This document shows positions 8,463-18,203 of a stretch of DNA of 64,000 nt, one piece after another; the first letter of the stretch is position 1; each line of letters begins with the position of its first letter. Both the position numbers and the translations under genes were made by a program. This DNA is from Fermentibacter sp964564435 (GTDB lineage: Bacteria; Fermentibacterota; Fermentibacteria; Fermentibacterales; Fermentibacteraceae): contig CAZMAT010000003.1 in NCBI GenBank assembly GCA_964564435.1, positions 124,001 through 188,000 on the forward strand. Reading direction: 5' to 3'. Under the pieces are notes generated by a model. That model was given only the letters and a program-made list of their open reading frames with translations. It had not been told where the DNA came from and did no database searches.

Positions 8463-9683
8463 CTAGAGGGTCGAGGCGATGTAGGAGGTCAGCTCCCCGA
8501 GCCGGTGGGTGTAGCTGCCCATCTCGTTGTCGTACCAGCCGAAGATCTTCACGTGTGTCACCGGGATGCTCTCGGTCCGCTCCCCGTCGACCGCGGGCAG
8601 GACCACGTCCACGAAGCCCGTGCGGGTGTGCGTCTCGACGGCCTCGATGACGACGGCCGCATCCTCGCCCTGCACGTCGGACGATACGTTCTGCTCCTCG
8701 CTGTACCTCACGAGGCCCGCCGCCTCGCCCAGGGATGCGTCGCGATAGATGGCGTTGATGGCGTCGCGGTCGATGAGCGGCCTGCCCTCGCCGTCCATCC
8801 CGGACTGGAACGTGATGTTGAGGATGATGAGGCTGACCGTGGATGTGGGGATCCTCACCGAATCCGCCATGAAGCCTATCCTCGAGATCTCGGGCAGCAC
8901 CTGCTCCAGGGCCTTGGCCGCCCCGGTCGAAGTGAGGACGATGTTGGACAGGCCGGCCCGGGCCTTCCTCATGTCCTTCGCCCCGGAGTCCGGGACGGCG
9001 TCGAGGACGGGCTGGCTGGGGGTGATGGAGTGTACTGTGCTCATCCCCGCCGTGATCATGCGGCGGGTCAGGTCCCTTTCCAGCAGGGGCCGCATCATGT
9101 GTGCAAGGGCTGTCGTGGTGCACGATCCGCCGGAGACGACGGTGTGCCGGCCCGGCTCGAACCTGTGGTGGTTGATGCCGTAGATCATCATTATGGCGTC
9201 GTCGGGATCGGGGGCGTTCTTCTGCCTGCTCTTGAAGGGCGCGCTCTGGATCACTGCCCTGGCCCCGGCCGCCAGATGACCTCTCAGCGCTCCTCCCGGA
9301 GTGTCCGCCTCGGCGTGCTGGTCCACGAACCTGCCGGTGCAGTCCACCACGAGGGACACCCCGTTGTCCCGCCAGGGGATGTCCTTCGGGTTGCGCGCCT
9401 CCCTGAGGATCCGCACCTCCCGCCCCTGGATCGAGAGGATGCCCCTGCCCTCGTCGACGACCCTGCAGTCCCTGGTGGCATTGAGTCCGCCCAGCCACCT
9501 GTGCAGCAGCCCGTAGGTGCTGTCCTTGACGATGTACTGGATCACCGAATCGAGCGACGTCCCGACCTCGCGCCCTGTGTTCACGACGAAACGGTCGAAG
9601 TCATCGCGTCCCAGGTGGTGCCACAGGGTCAGCTTCCCGATCCTGCCGAGCCCGTTGATCCCGAGTACACGCTGTCCGCTCAT
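8463..9683 (-). CDS. gap: Glyceraldehyde-3-phosphate dehydrogenase, long form
   Basis: 406 residues, about 70 longer than the usual 330-340. The Rossmann motif is INGLGRIGK (residues 9-17). The catalytic Cys is C188 in SGGSCTTTALAHM, where the usual SNASCTTN is altered, and the catalytic His is H218 in STVHSITPSQ. The C-terminus has the family motif WYDNEMGSYTHR. The enzyme oxidises glyceraldehyde-3-phosphate to 1,3-bisphosphoglycerate with NAD(P) and phosphate. Extra length comes from insertions at about residues 45-75 and 130-175. It lies 40 bases after the PPDK-like gene on the same strand, which suggests joint control of lower glycolysis. The cofactor preference is not deducible by eye. 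Confidence 0.9.
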   Translation of the reverse strand: MSGQRVLGINGLGRIGKLTLWHHLGRDDFDRFVVNTGREVGTSLDSVIQYIVKDSTYGLLHRWLGGLNATRDCRVVDEGRGILSIQGREVRILREARNPKDIPWRDNGVSLVVDCTGRFVDQHAEADTPGGALRGHLAAGARAVIQSAPFKSRQKNAPDPDDAIMMIYGINHHRFEPGRHTVVSGGSCTTTALAHMMRPLLERDLTRRMITAGMSTVHSITPSQPVLDAVPDSGAKDMRKARAGLSNIVLTSTGAAKALEQVLPEISRIGFMADSVRIPTSTVSLIILNITFQSGMDGEGRPLIDRDAINAIYRDASLGEAAGLVRYSEEQNVSSDVQGEDAAVVIEAVETHTRTGFVDVVLPAVDGERTESIPVTHVKIFGWYDNEMGSYTHRLGELTSYIASTL

Positions 9684-9723
9684 GGTGTCGCCTCCCTGGT
9701 ATTCGATCGAGCTGGTTCCGTCA

Positions 9724-12700
9724 TCAGATCGGCCGGGCGGTGACCGGAAGCCTCCCGGGGAAGATGTGACCGGTGCGCCCGTCGATGCTGAGCCAGTCCC
9801 CGGGCTTCATCTCGAGTCCGGCGAGCCTGGCCGAGCCCTTCTGTTCGTCCACTTCGAGCCTGTGGCAGTCCACCACAGCCGTCTTCCCGAGCCTTTTCGC
9901 CGTCACCGCCGCGTGGGACGTGGCTCCTCCCCTCGCGGTAAGTATCCCCTGGACCTTCACGATCATCTCGATGTCCTCGGGGACCGTGTCCGGCCGCAGC
10001 AGCAGGATGCTCTCACCCGGACTCCCGGCGAGCAGAATCTCGATCTGCTCCCTGTTGACCGCGACCCTGCCGGAGTAGGCTCCGCCGGACACCCCCATCC
10101 CCAGGGCGACGGGCTCTGCCGGAGATCCCGCGTCGGAGACGAAGTATGGCGCATCGGAAGCCGGCTCCGAAACCATGGGCCTCTTCTGTAGGAAGTACAA
10201 GTCCCTGCCCGAGGGTGACTCGAACGTGAACTCGATCTCCTGGGGATCGTACTCCCGGAGCGAGACGATGTCGCGGGAGGCATCCAGCAGGGTCCGGTAG
10301 ACGTCGGGGAAATCCTTTTCGAGCGAGTTCTCCACCCCGTCGTAGAGGCTGCTCCCGAGGCGCTGGGCCTCGGAGATCGGCATGGGGGAGACCAGGCCCC
10401 CGACCAGGTCCTCCCCCTGGCTGCATGTCGTGAAGTCGCCGAAGAGCCTCACCTGTCGGGTGTACCGGTCGTGGGGGTTCCTGGTGAAGGTCACGCCGGA
10501 GCCCGAAAGCCTGTTCCTGTTTCCGAAGACCATCCTCTGGAGGATGACCGCGGTCCCCCAGTCGTCCGCTATGCCCGTGCAGGACCGGTAGAACTTCGCG
10601 TGCGGCGAATCCCACGATTCGAGCACCTTGTGGATGCAGGCCACGACCTGTTCGAAGGGATCGTCCACGAAGGCGACTCCCAGGCCCTCCGCCCTCGTGC
10701 GGTAGGCGGCCGCCATCTCCCGCATGTGCTCCGGGGCGAAGTCCATCTTGAGCTGTACGCCGTAGCGCTTCTTGAAGTCGATCATGATCTCGTCGAAGAT
10801 CTCCCGGTCGTGCCCGAAGCTCATGGCCCATGTCTGGACGAAGCGCCTGTAGGAGTCCCAGGCGGCCCAGGCATATCCCTCCCTCTGCGACAGGGCCTCG
10901 GTCAGATCAGGATTGAGCCCCACGTCCACGAAGGTCGTCATGAAGCCGGGCATCGAGATCGCAGACCCGGAGCGGATCGAGAGGATCAGGGGGCGGTCCC
11001 TGTCGCCCAGGCGGAGGCCGGTCTTCTCCTCCATGTCGTCCAGGGCGCGGCGGATCCGTCCTATCGTATCCCTGTACATCGGGCCGTAGGACATCGCGGG
11101 AAGCGCAGAGAACAGCTCGGCCGTGATCACGAAGCACTCGGGCACGTTGAGGCCGTAGGCGGCCAGGTGCTTCAACCCCAGCCCCTTGTAGCCCAGCGTC
11201 ATCTGGTCGTCCGCCGCGGGCCGGCTCTCGTGGAGGGGCGAGATGAGGCAGTCCGGATCGTAGTTCATCATGCGGGTGAGCGCATCGGGGCTCAGGCTGC
11301 CGGCGAGGTCGGATATCTGGCGGTACTTGTCGCCGACATACCTGTCCAGCGCCTGGATCCCCTGGGCCGAGACGAGCACCTCGCGCAGGACGATCTCGGA
11401 CACGGCGTCGACTGTCATCCCCCGGGCCTCGCACTGCCTCGGATCGTTCGAGAGCACTATGCGGAGGATCTGGTCGTGGCTCAGGATGGAGGCCCTGGAG
11501 AGCGAGCTGACGCTCTGCACGAGGAAGAGGAAGATGTTCCTGTACTGGTGGAAGGTGATGTTGTGCCAGGAGAAGCTCGCCTCGAGGAGCCCGATGCTGG
11601 CCGTGAACGTGCGGGTGTTCACGCCGTCCAGCGCGAGCACCCTGTCGAACCGCCTGAGGTCCTTGGCCATCTTCCTGAGAGAGGCCCTGTTGACGAAGGG
11701 GATCTCCGGCTGGGAGACAAGGTCGTCCAGCAGCCTCGCGAGGAGCGTCTCGAGCCTGAAGGTCAGGCCGAGCGCCTCGAACTTGGGCTCCGAGTAGGAG
11801 CCGTACATCGAGGGGATCCCTGCGGCGATGTGCCTCTTGTGATAGATGTTCTCGACCGCCGCGGAGGGTGCGGGGTCGAGGATGATCTCCTTGAGCTGCT
11901 CCATGATGTCGAGCATGGCGTCCATGAGGGCATCCCTCTGCTCTCCGCGCGGATCCTGGCGCCAAGCCCGGAGGGAGTCCGAGAATGCCCTGCGCGCCTC
12001 CGTGTCCAGCCCGGTGTGGTCGATGACCGTCTTCTCGAGGGAGTCGGTGGAGAACGAGTACTTGCTGCGGAGGAGCTGGTAGAGGCGTATCATGAGCGCG
12101 ACCCTTGTCCTGTCGGCCTCCGGGAGATGGCCCGCCTCCTCCATCCTTTCGGCAAGGGACTGCGGGGACAGGGTGGCCAGCCCCTCTATCAGCTCTCCCA
12201 CGGGATCTCCGCTGTCGAGGTCGCCGCAGGGCCCTCCCCAGTGCTCATGGAGCCTCGCCAGCACCTCTCCCGGGCCCTTCGCATGCTCGTGCTCCCTGCT
12301 CACGGCCTCGAACACGCTCCCGGACAGGTACCTGCGCAGGGGGGACGCGTCCGAGGTGGCCCAGTAGCGGAGCACCGACCGGCTGAAGTCGACCAGCCTG
12401 CTGGACGACTCGGCGTGGGTCTGCTTCCTGAGGAAGTGGATCAGGGAGTCCCTCCTGCCGCAGATCTCGTCGATTCTCGTGGAAACGGACCTGAGCTCGC
12501 CCTCGGCCCCGAGGTCGCTGAAGTAGGACGGGAACGTCCTGAGGAGCTGCTTGGCCACGAAGTAGACGGGCCCGATGTCGGCGTTCAGGAATCGGGTGAT
12601 GTCCCTCTGGAACAGGTCCGTGTCGGATATGAACACCCCTCCGAGCCGGAGCTGCACGTTCAGCGCCGCTGCGAGCTGCTCGTAGAGCGCGGGGTTGGAT

Positions 12701-13884
12701 TCCACTATCCTCATCCAGCAGCGGATCTTGGGCAGGTGGTAGGGGTTGACGACAGTCTCCCAATCGTCCGTCGCCTCGCCCACCTCGGGGTACTGGAACT
12801 TCCAGTAGAGTATGTCCTCGATGATGTGATCGGCGGCCTTGGTGTTCCCCGCCCTGCCGATGGCGGTGCCGATCGCCTCGTAGCACTGGAACCTCCGGAT
12901 GAGGAAGCTGTCCTCCCTCCGGCCGAAGAACCCCTTGAGCCTGCTCAGGATCCTGTGGACGTCGGCATGCCTGTCGGGCTCCATCAGGTCCTTGACCACG
13001 AGGAGGAGCGTGTTCAGGACTTCCTGCTGCCTGTACCCCAGGCTGTCGTCCTTCAGGTAGTAGAGGCAGACCAGGAACCTGTCGCCCGGGTCGTCTATCT
13101 CGAAGATGCCCGCGACCGCCCTGTCCACCAGGTCCGAGAAGGAGGGGAGGGCCCCCGAGAGGAGGTCCCGGGGCTGCGCCCCGGAGAGCGCCGATTCCAG
13201 GGCCGAGAGCTCGCCTGCCGACAGGAAGGAGAAGGAGGAGACTATGAGGTCGGGCCCCGCGAGCCCCGTATCCTCGCTCCGGCTCCAGCTCGCCACGTCC
13301 AGGTGGTCGCGCGCGTACCGGTACCCGAGCCCCAGTACAGACCTGTAGAGGCTCTCGAGCGGATCTGCGAGCCCCGGGAATTCGTGCCCTTTCCTGTAGA
13401 GCTCCCTGAGCAGCGAGTCGCGTTCCAGGAAGGCCCCGGGAGACTTCGAGAGCAGAGAGGACAGGTCTGCGCAGAGATCGGGCACCAGCTCCGAGTATTC
13501 CTCCCCGTGGCGCCCCGCGACGGCCGTGGATGTCCACAGCAGGACGATGCGGAGCAGGGCGGAGGTCTGCCTCTCCTCCAGGGGGCTCCTGATCAGGCCG
13601 GAGAGGAGTTCCGCAAGGAGCCGGAAGAGGACGGCCCTGTCCGGAACCTGCTCGACGTATGCCCAGTCGCGGAGGAGGATCGTCTGGAAACCCTCGATGA
13701 GCGTGTCGATGTTCCTGAACTCGTGGAAGTACTCGGTGAGGGTGTCGACCATCGTGCCGCGCACGCCGTGGAACTTCTCGACGGCGGACACGAGAGGGGA
13801 GAAGCGGTCGGGGATGGCCACCTTCCTCGCAGTATCAGCGATGTTCGCCCTCAGCGCATCGGAGTCGGGTATCGGATCCCTCAT
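9724..13884 (-). CDS. Large PPDK-like phosphotransferase lacking the PEP/pyruvate barrel
   Basis: 1386 residues. Residues ~1-870 are helix-rich with no domain that I recognise. The C-terminal ~500 residues match the ATP-grasp and phosphohistidine parts of pyruvate phosphate dikinase: LGYKGLGLKHL, SIRSGSAISMPGFMTTF, AWDSYRRFVQTW, WGTAVILQRMVFGNRN, GVTFTRNPHDRY, CSQGEDLVGG, and the phosphohistidine loop TARGGATSHAAV with the reactive His near residue 1324. The protein stops ~60 residues later, so the C-terminal TIM barrel that binds PEP/pyruvate is absent. It can therefore not be a complete PPDK; the acceptor may be another protein or bound by the N-terminal half. The ATG at 13882-13884 follows agggaacgcc. 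The frame stays open for 36 more codons upstream. Confidence 0.8.
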   Translation of the reverse strand: MRDPIPDSDALRANIADTARKVAIPDRFSPLVSAVEKFHGVRGTMVDTLTEYFHEFRNIDTLIEGFQTILLRDWAYVEQVPDRAVLFRLLAELLSGLIRSPLEERQTSALLRIVLLWTSTAVAGRHGEEYSELVPDLCADLSSLLSKSPGAFLERDSLLRELYRKGHEFPGLADPLESLYRSVLGLGYRYARDHLDVASWSRSEDTGLAGPDLIVSSFSFLSAGELSALESALSGAQPRDLLSGALPSFSDLVDRAVAGIFEIDDPGDRFLVCLYYLKDDSLGYRQQEVLNTLLLVVKDLMEPDRHADVHRILSRLKGFFGRREDSFLIRRFQCYEAIGTAIGRAGNTKAADHIIEDILYWKFQYPEVGEATDDWETVVNPYHLPKIRCWMRIVESNPALYEQLAAALNVQLRLGGVFISDTDLFQRDITRFLNADIGPVYFVAKQLLRTFPSYFSDLGAEGELRSVSTRIDEICGRRDSLIHFLRKQTHAESSSRLVDFSRSVLRYWATSDASPLRRYLSGSVFEAVSREHEHAKGPGEVLARLHEHWGGPCGDLDSGDPVGELIEGLATLSPQSLAERMEEAGHLPEADRTRVALMIRLYQLLRSKYSFSTDSLEKTVIDHTGLDTEARRAFSDSLRAWRQDPRGEQRDALMDAMLDIMEQLKEIILDPAPSAAVENIYHKRHIAAGIPSMYGSYSEPKFEALGLTFRLETLLARLLDDLVSQPEIPFVNRASLRKMAKDLRRFDRVLALDGVNTRTFTASIGLLEASFSWHNITFHQYRNIFLFLVQSVSSLSRASILSHDQILRIVLSNDPRQCEARGMTVDAVSEIVLREVLVSAQGIQALDRYVGDKYRQISDLAGSLSPDALTRMMNYDPDCLISPLHESRPAADDQMTLGYKGLGLKHLAAYGLNVPECFVITAELFSALPAMSYGPMYRDTIGRIRRALDDMEEKTGLRLGDRDRPLILSIRSGSAISMPGFMTTFVDVGLNPDLTEALSQREGYAWAAWDSYRRFVQTWAMSFGHDREIFDEIMIDFKKRYGVQLKMDFAPEHMREMAAAYRTRAEGLGVAFVDDPFEQVVACIHKVLESWDSPHAKFYRSCTGIADDWGTAVILQRMVFGNRNRLSGSGVTFTRNPHDRYTRQVRLFGDFTTCSQGEDLVGGLVSPMPISEAQRLGSSLYDGVENSLEKDFPDVYRTLLDASRDIVSLREYDPQEIEFTFESPSGRDLYFLQKRPMVSEPASDAPYFVSDAGSPAEPVALGMGVSGGAYSGRVAVNREQIEILLAGSPGESILLLRPDTVPEDIEMIVKVQGILTARGGATSHAAVTAKRLGKTAVVDCHRLEVDEQKGSARLAGLEMKPGDWLSIDGRTGHIFPGRLPVTARPI

Positions 13885-13963
13885 GGCGTTCCCTGCGAAT
13901 CCCCGGGCACTCTCCCCCGGACCTGCCGGCGTCCGGGGCCTCCGGCCGGCGGGTCGTGCGAGG

Positions 13964-15661
13964 CTATAGCCCGCCGTCCTCCACCGAGTCAAGCCATGCC
14001 GCGACCGGGCCGATCGTCGCTCCCACCGCTCCGTCCGCGAACGGGTTCCGCAGCCCCGTGGCGGACAGGAGCTCCGTGAACGAGCGGCTGCCGCCCAGGT
14101 CGCAGAGCCCGGTGTAGGCTCCCATGGCTGTGTCGCGTCCGGCCCGCGCCCTTCCCCAGAACTCGAACGCGCACACCTGGGCGAGCGTGTAGTCGATGTA
14201 GTAGAAGGGATCCTCGAAGATGTGGCCCTGCCTGAACCAGAAGCCCCCGTTCTCGAGGAAGCTGTCGCCGTCGTAGTCGCGCCAGGGCAGGTACCTGCGC
14301 TCGATCCCCCTCCAGGCCGCCCGCCTCTCCGACGGCGAGGCCGACGGATTGCCGTAAACCCGGTGCTGGTACTCGTCGACGGCGGCGCCGTAGGGGATGA
14401 ACAGGACCGCGCCAGAGAGATGCGCGAACCTGTACTTGTCGGCGTCCCCCCCGAAGAACCGGTCCATCCAGGGCCAGGCCAGGAACTCCATGCTCATGGA
14501 GTGTATCTCGCATGCCTCGAGGGTGGGCGAGAGGTACTCGGGCACCTCGAAGCCCCTCGAACGATATGCCTGGAAGGCGTGCCCGGCTTCGTGCGTCAGA
14601 ACGTCGACGTCGCCGCTCGTCCCGTTGAAGTTGGAGAAGATGAAGGGCGCCCCCTCGGTTGCGATGTACGAGCAGTAGCCGCCTCCGGCCTTGCCGCTCC
14701 TTGTCTCGAGGTCCATCAGCTCCCTCTCGACCATGAAGTCGAAGAACTCCTTCGTGGCGGGGGACATCTCGGAGAACAGGTCCCTGCCGCGGTCGAGTAT
14801 CCATGACGGACCGCCACCGGGCACGGGATTGCCCGACGGGAACTCGAAGCTCTCGTCGAAGAACTTGAGGGACGTCAGGCCGATGCGAGCGGCCTGCCTC
14901 TTCCTCAGGGCCGCCGCCAGAGGCACGATCGTGCCGAGCACCTGTCCCCTGTAGCCGGCCACCATCGCGGCGTCGTAGTCGGACCTTCCAAGCCGCGCGT
15001 ACGCAAGGGGGACGAAGCCGGGGAAGCCGAGCCTCCTGGCGATGCCGTCCCGGAGGTGCACCAGCTTGTCGTAGATGCCGTCGAACTCCTCGATGTGGGT
15101 CGAATAGAAGGAGCTGACCGCCTCGGTGGCGTCCCGCCTCACACCGCGATCCTTGGATTCGATGAAGGGAACCATCTGGGGCAGGTTGCGCACCTCGCCC
15201 ATGAAGTCGATCCGGGCGCCCGCCTTGAGCTTGACATACTCGCTGGCGAGCCTGTTCTCGGCCTGGAGGTCGCCCAGCACCTCGGGGCTGAAGGTCGAAA
15301 GCTGGAGCTCGGCGAGACGGAAGAGCTGAGGACCCCGTCTGCGTTCCAGGTCGGGCCTGAACCTCGACGAGACGAGCGCGGCATAGAACCGGCTCTTGAT
15401 GCCTTCGTATACGGGCATGAGTTCGTCGGCCGCGTCGTTCTCCGCGTCGTAGAAGGCATCGGCGGTGTCGATGGTGTGCCTGATCCGCCCGATGGCGACC
15501 ATCGACTCGAACCCGTTGCGCTCCAGGTCGATCTCGGCCATGAGCCCGTCCTGGACTCCCGCCGAGGATGCACTCGCGAACCGGGTCACCAGATCGTCCA
15601 TCCTGGCTTCGAAGGCATCCCTGTCGGGTCTCCTGTACTCGAAGTCGACGAACCGCTTCAT
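13964..15661 (-). CDS. M3-family oligoendopeptidase (PepF-type)
   Basis: 565 residues without a signal peptide. The zinc motif H-E-A-G-H is at residues 357-361, followed by the third ligand region (SPTLEACEIHSMSMEF, ~380-395) and the Y..G.IFEDPFYYIDY segment of oligoendopeptidase F. The fold is the all-helical M3 channel that cleaves peptides of roughly 6-20 residues in the cytoplasm. Length matches the PepF group (about 560-600). It starts the minus-strand set that continues with the PPDK-like gene 79 bases later. A link between peptide breakdown and the glycolytic genes downstream is possible for a fermenter but is inference. Confidence 0.9.
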   Translation of the reverse strand: MKRFVDFEYRRPDRDAFEARMDDLVTRFASASSAGVQDGLMAEIDLERNGFESMVAIGRIRHTIDTADAFYDAENDAADELMPVYEGIKSRFYAALVSSRFRPDLERRRGPQLFRLAELQLSTFSPEVLGDLQAENRLASEYVKLKAGARIDFMGEVRNLPQMVPFIESKDRGVRRDATEAVSSFYSTHIEEFDGIYDKLVHLRDGIARRLGFPGFVPLAYARLGRSDYDAAMVAGYRGQVLGTIVPLAAALRKRQAARIGLTSLKFFDESFEFPSGNPVPGGGPSWILDRGRDLFSEMSPATKEFFDFMVERELMDLETRSGKAGGGYCSYIATEGAPFIFSNFNGTSGDVDVLTHEAGHAFQAYRSRGFEVPEYLSPTLEACEIHSMSMEFLAWPWMDRFFGGDADKYRFAHLSGAVLFIPYGAAVDEYQHRVYGNPSASPSERRAAWRGIERRYLPWRDYDGDSFLENGGFWFRQGHIFEDPFYYIDYTLAQVCAFEFWGRARAGRDTAMGAYTGLCDLGGSRSFTELLSATGLRNPFADGAVGATIGPVAAWLDSVEDGGL

Positions 15662-15800
15662 GACAATCCTCCGTCTCCATTTCCGCCATGCCCGGCGGCA
15701 ATGGATGATACTCGAAGCGCGGAAGCGGTCAACGATATGCTGGCAGGCCGCCTCCCCGGAATCGTATCTTCCCGCTTACGCTCTGGAGCAGGGAGGTCTC

Positions 15801-17978
15801 ATGCCCGCACTCACGCTCTCCCTGGTCTGCGCGGCGGCTCTCGGAACTCCCGAGCTCCGCGCGACGAGGGTCGAAGAAGCCCCCTCAGTGGACGGCCGCC
15901 TGGACGAAGCCGTCTGGGCCCTGGCCGGGCCGGTGCCCTGCCTCTTCACACAGTACGATCCCGAGAACGGCGCTCCCATGTCCGTGGAGACCGTGATCTC
16001 CATCCTTTACGACGACGAGGCTGTCTACTTCGGCTTCGAGCTGTCGGATCCCGATCCCGCGGGGATGATGGAGGCCCTCTGCCCGAGGGACGACTACGCC
16101 ACGGGCGAGTGGATCGCCGTGCTCCTGGACACCTGGGGCGACGGCCGGGAGGCGTCGAGCTTCGAGGTCAGCCTGGCCAACTCGCAGCTCGATTCGAGGA
16201 TAAGCCCGTTCGGCAACTGGGACTACAGCTGGGATGCGGTATGGAAGAGCGGCACCTGCCGCACTGACAGCGGCTGGTCGGCCGAGATCGCAATTCCCTT
16301 CAGCTGCCTGCGCTTCTCAGGGTCGGAAGGGGAGCAGCCCTGGACCGTCAATTTCCAGAGGATCAGAGGCGCGACCAGGGAGAACGGCTGGTTCGTGCTG
16401 TCCGATACACAGCAGATGGCCCGGCTGGAGACATTCGCCCCCATCCGCGGCATGTCGGGGGTCGACCGCTCGCTGGGCATCGAGTTCCGTCCGTACGGGT
16501 CGGCGAGGCTGCTGAGGACTGCCGAGGCGGACTCGTGGAACTCCGATCCGGATGCCGGACTGGACGTCAAGATAGGGATCTCCAGCGGAGTAGCGCTGGA
16601 TCTCACCGTACTCCCCGACTTCGGACAGGTCGAGGCCGACGAGGCGGAGATGAATCTCTCGCACTTCGAGCTCTTCCTCGACGAGCGCAGGCCGTTCTTC
16701 ATGGAGTCGGAGGACATCTTCGAGATGCCGTTCCACATGTTCTACTCCAGGCGGATAGGCGCCGCCGCCCCCAACGGCGAGGTCACCCCTATAGCCGGCG
16801 GGTTCAAGCTTTCCGGCAACCTCGGCGGCGGGTACAGGTTCGGCCTCCTCGACGCGGTCACCTCGTCGGTCTCGGAGGACTCCGTCACCATCGAGCCTGC
16901 GGCCAACTACTCGATCCTCAGGGCGATGCGTGAATCAGGCTCCTACGACTACGTCGGCGTCGCGGCGGTCGACCGCTATTCGTGGGCCCAGGACGGCATC
17001 CCCGCGGCCGAGAGTCGCGCGTTCGCCGTGGACGGCAGCATCCTGATCCCCGGCAACCATCTCCTGCACGGGGAGGTCGCGGGCTCCTCGGGCACCGGCC
17101 TCGAGAGCGACGGAGCTTACGAGATCTCGATGAGCAGGGTGAGGAGCACGTTCACGTATGACGGCGGCTTCTCGTACGTCGGGGAGGACTTCGACGTCAA
17201 CGCCACGGGCTTCACGACCCAGACCGGCTACTGGGACGGATGGGCCAGCGCCTACCGCTCGCTCGCACCGGGAGGTTTCATAAGCAGGGCCGGCTACGGC
17301 CTCTCGGCCTACTACGCGGAGCTGGACAGCGGTGAGATCACAAGCAGGAACATCTCCGCAGACGCCGACGCAAGCCTGCCGAGCGGAGCGAACTTCGGAG
17401 GAGGCGCCGGACTCGACGGGCGCACGTTCGACCGGTACGAGGGCCCTTCGGGGCGCTGGTACGACGGCACTGCATCCGTGTACGCCTATGCCGGCACGGG
17501 CAGGTTCCATGGCATGAGCCTCTCAGCCGATGCGGGCACCGGAGGGTACTGCAACGGCGGCAGCTACGTCGACTGCGGCCTGCATTACTCGATCAGGCCA
17601 TCCGAGCCGCTCGTCCTCTCGCTCGAGGGCGACTGGTACAGGACCGAAGGCGCGGACAGGTACAACTGGGAGGCCGAAGAGTGGGACGTCAGGGACACGG
17701 ACTGGCGGTCGCTGGTCTTCAGGGCCGGGTACATGTTCGGCCCCGACATGGACGTCAGGCTGTTCTCCCAGCTCTCGGAGTTCGAGTCGGACTTCGCGCT
17801 GACGGGGGAGACGGAGAGCGGGGAGCTCGCCGCCAACATGCTCTTCTCCTGGCGCTACAGGCCCGGCAGCATGCTGTACCTGCTCGGGGAGAACCGGTTC
17901 GAGAAGGAGGCCGACGGCGGGTTCGGCTCCCCGGACCTGGGCCTCTATGCGAAGCTGACCTGGTTCCTCCCCGTCTAG
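15801..17978 (+). CDS. DUF5916 outer-membrane-type protein with CBM9-like N-terminal domain
   Basis: 725 residues. A signal peptide (MPALTLSLVCAAALG) leads into a CBM9-like sandwich (SVDGRLDEAVW, residues ~30-190), the domain many FCB bacteria place before a DUF5916 barrel. The family signature LTVLPDFGQVEADEAEMNLS and FELFLDERRPFFMESEDIF is at residues ~275-310. The remainder consists of barrel-like strands, ending LYAKLTWFLPV. Such proteins are presumed outer-membrane or surface proteins linked to polysaccharide or hydrolase systems; the function is unproven. The ATG at 15801 has gggagg upstream. The frame is open further left only as a shadow of the M3 gene. Confidence 0.82.
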   Translation: MPALTLSLVCAAALGTPELRATRVEEAPSVDGRLDEAVWALAGPVPCLFTQYDPENGAPMSVETVISILYDDEAVYFGFELSDPDPAGMMEALCPRDDYATGEWIAVLLDTWGDGREASSFEVSLANSQLDSRISPFGNWDYSWDAVWKSGTCRTDSGWSAEIAIPFSCLRFSGSEGEQPWTVNFQRIRGATRENGWFVLSDTQQMARLETFAPIRGMSGVDRSLGIEFRPYGSARLLRTAEADSWNSDPDAGLDVKIGISSGVALDLTVLPDFGQVEADEAEMNLSHFELFLDERRPFFMESEDIFEMPFHMFYSRRIGAAAPNGEVTPIAGGFKLSGNLGGGYRFGLLDAVTSSVSEDSVTIEPAANYSILRAMRESGSYDYVGVAAVDRYSWAQDGIPAAESRAFAVDGSILIPGNHLLHGEVAGSSGTGLESDGAYEISMSRVRSTFTYDGGFSYVGEDFDVNATGFTTQTGYWDGWASAYRSLAPGGFISRAGYGLSAYYAELDSGEITSRNISADADASLPSGANFGGGAGLDGRTFDRYEGPSGRWYDGTASVYAYAGTGRFHGMSLSADAGTGGYCNGGSYVDCGLHYSIRPSEPLVLSLEGDWYRTEGADRYNWEAEEWDVRDTDWRSLVFRAGYMFGPDMDVRLFSQLSEFESDFALTGETESGELAANMLFSWRYRPGSMLYLLGENRFEKEADGGFGSPDLGLYAKLTWFLPV

Positions 17979-17998
17979 TCCGGTGAGTCGGGTGAGTC

Positions 17999-18196
17999 CG
18001 GTGTCAGAGGAAAAAATGTAAAGTAATCAGGCTTTTGGAATAGAAGACCGAAATGTCTTGAGAAATAACGTATTAAAGCACTATATGATCGATGCAACCC
18101 ATTGCCTGTCTTTTGTTTTCAGGATTCTTGGATTGCATCTTCTTGAGGGTCCGATTACACGATTCTGATTACTTTACATTTTTTCCTCTGACACCG
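17999..18196. mobile_element. MITE-like element with 32-bp perfect terminal inverted repeats
   Basis: The left end (17999-18030, starting cggtgtcagagg) and the right end (18165-18196) are exact reverse complements over 32 bases. The 134 bases between them are AT-rich, unlike the surrounding DNA, and contain no plausible gene. Total length is 198 bp. The right end lies 7 bases from the 3' end of tRNA-Ser. This is the structure of a miniature inverted-repeat element moved by a transposase encoded elsewhere. No clear target-site duplication is visible next to the ends. An alternative is a long hairpin RNA, since the two arms would pair perfectly. Confidence 0.75.
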
Positions 18197-18203
18197 ACCG
18201 ATG

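Noticed and set aside
9724..13884. Annotation as complete pyruvate phosphate dikinase
   Set aside because: The C-terminal PEP/pyruvate-binding barrel with its catalytic Cys is absent; the protein ends about 60 residues after the phosphohistidine loop.
10471..14079. 1202-codon frame antisense to the PPDK-like gene
   Set aside because: Antisense shadow; the composition (Glu/Val/Arg/His-rich) and absence of motifs contrast with the clear PPDK motifs on the other strand.
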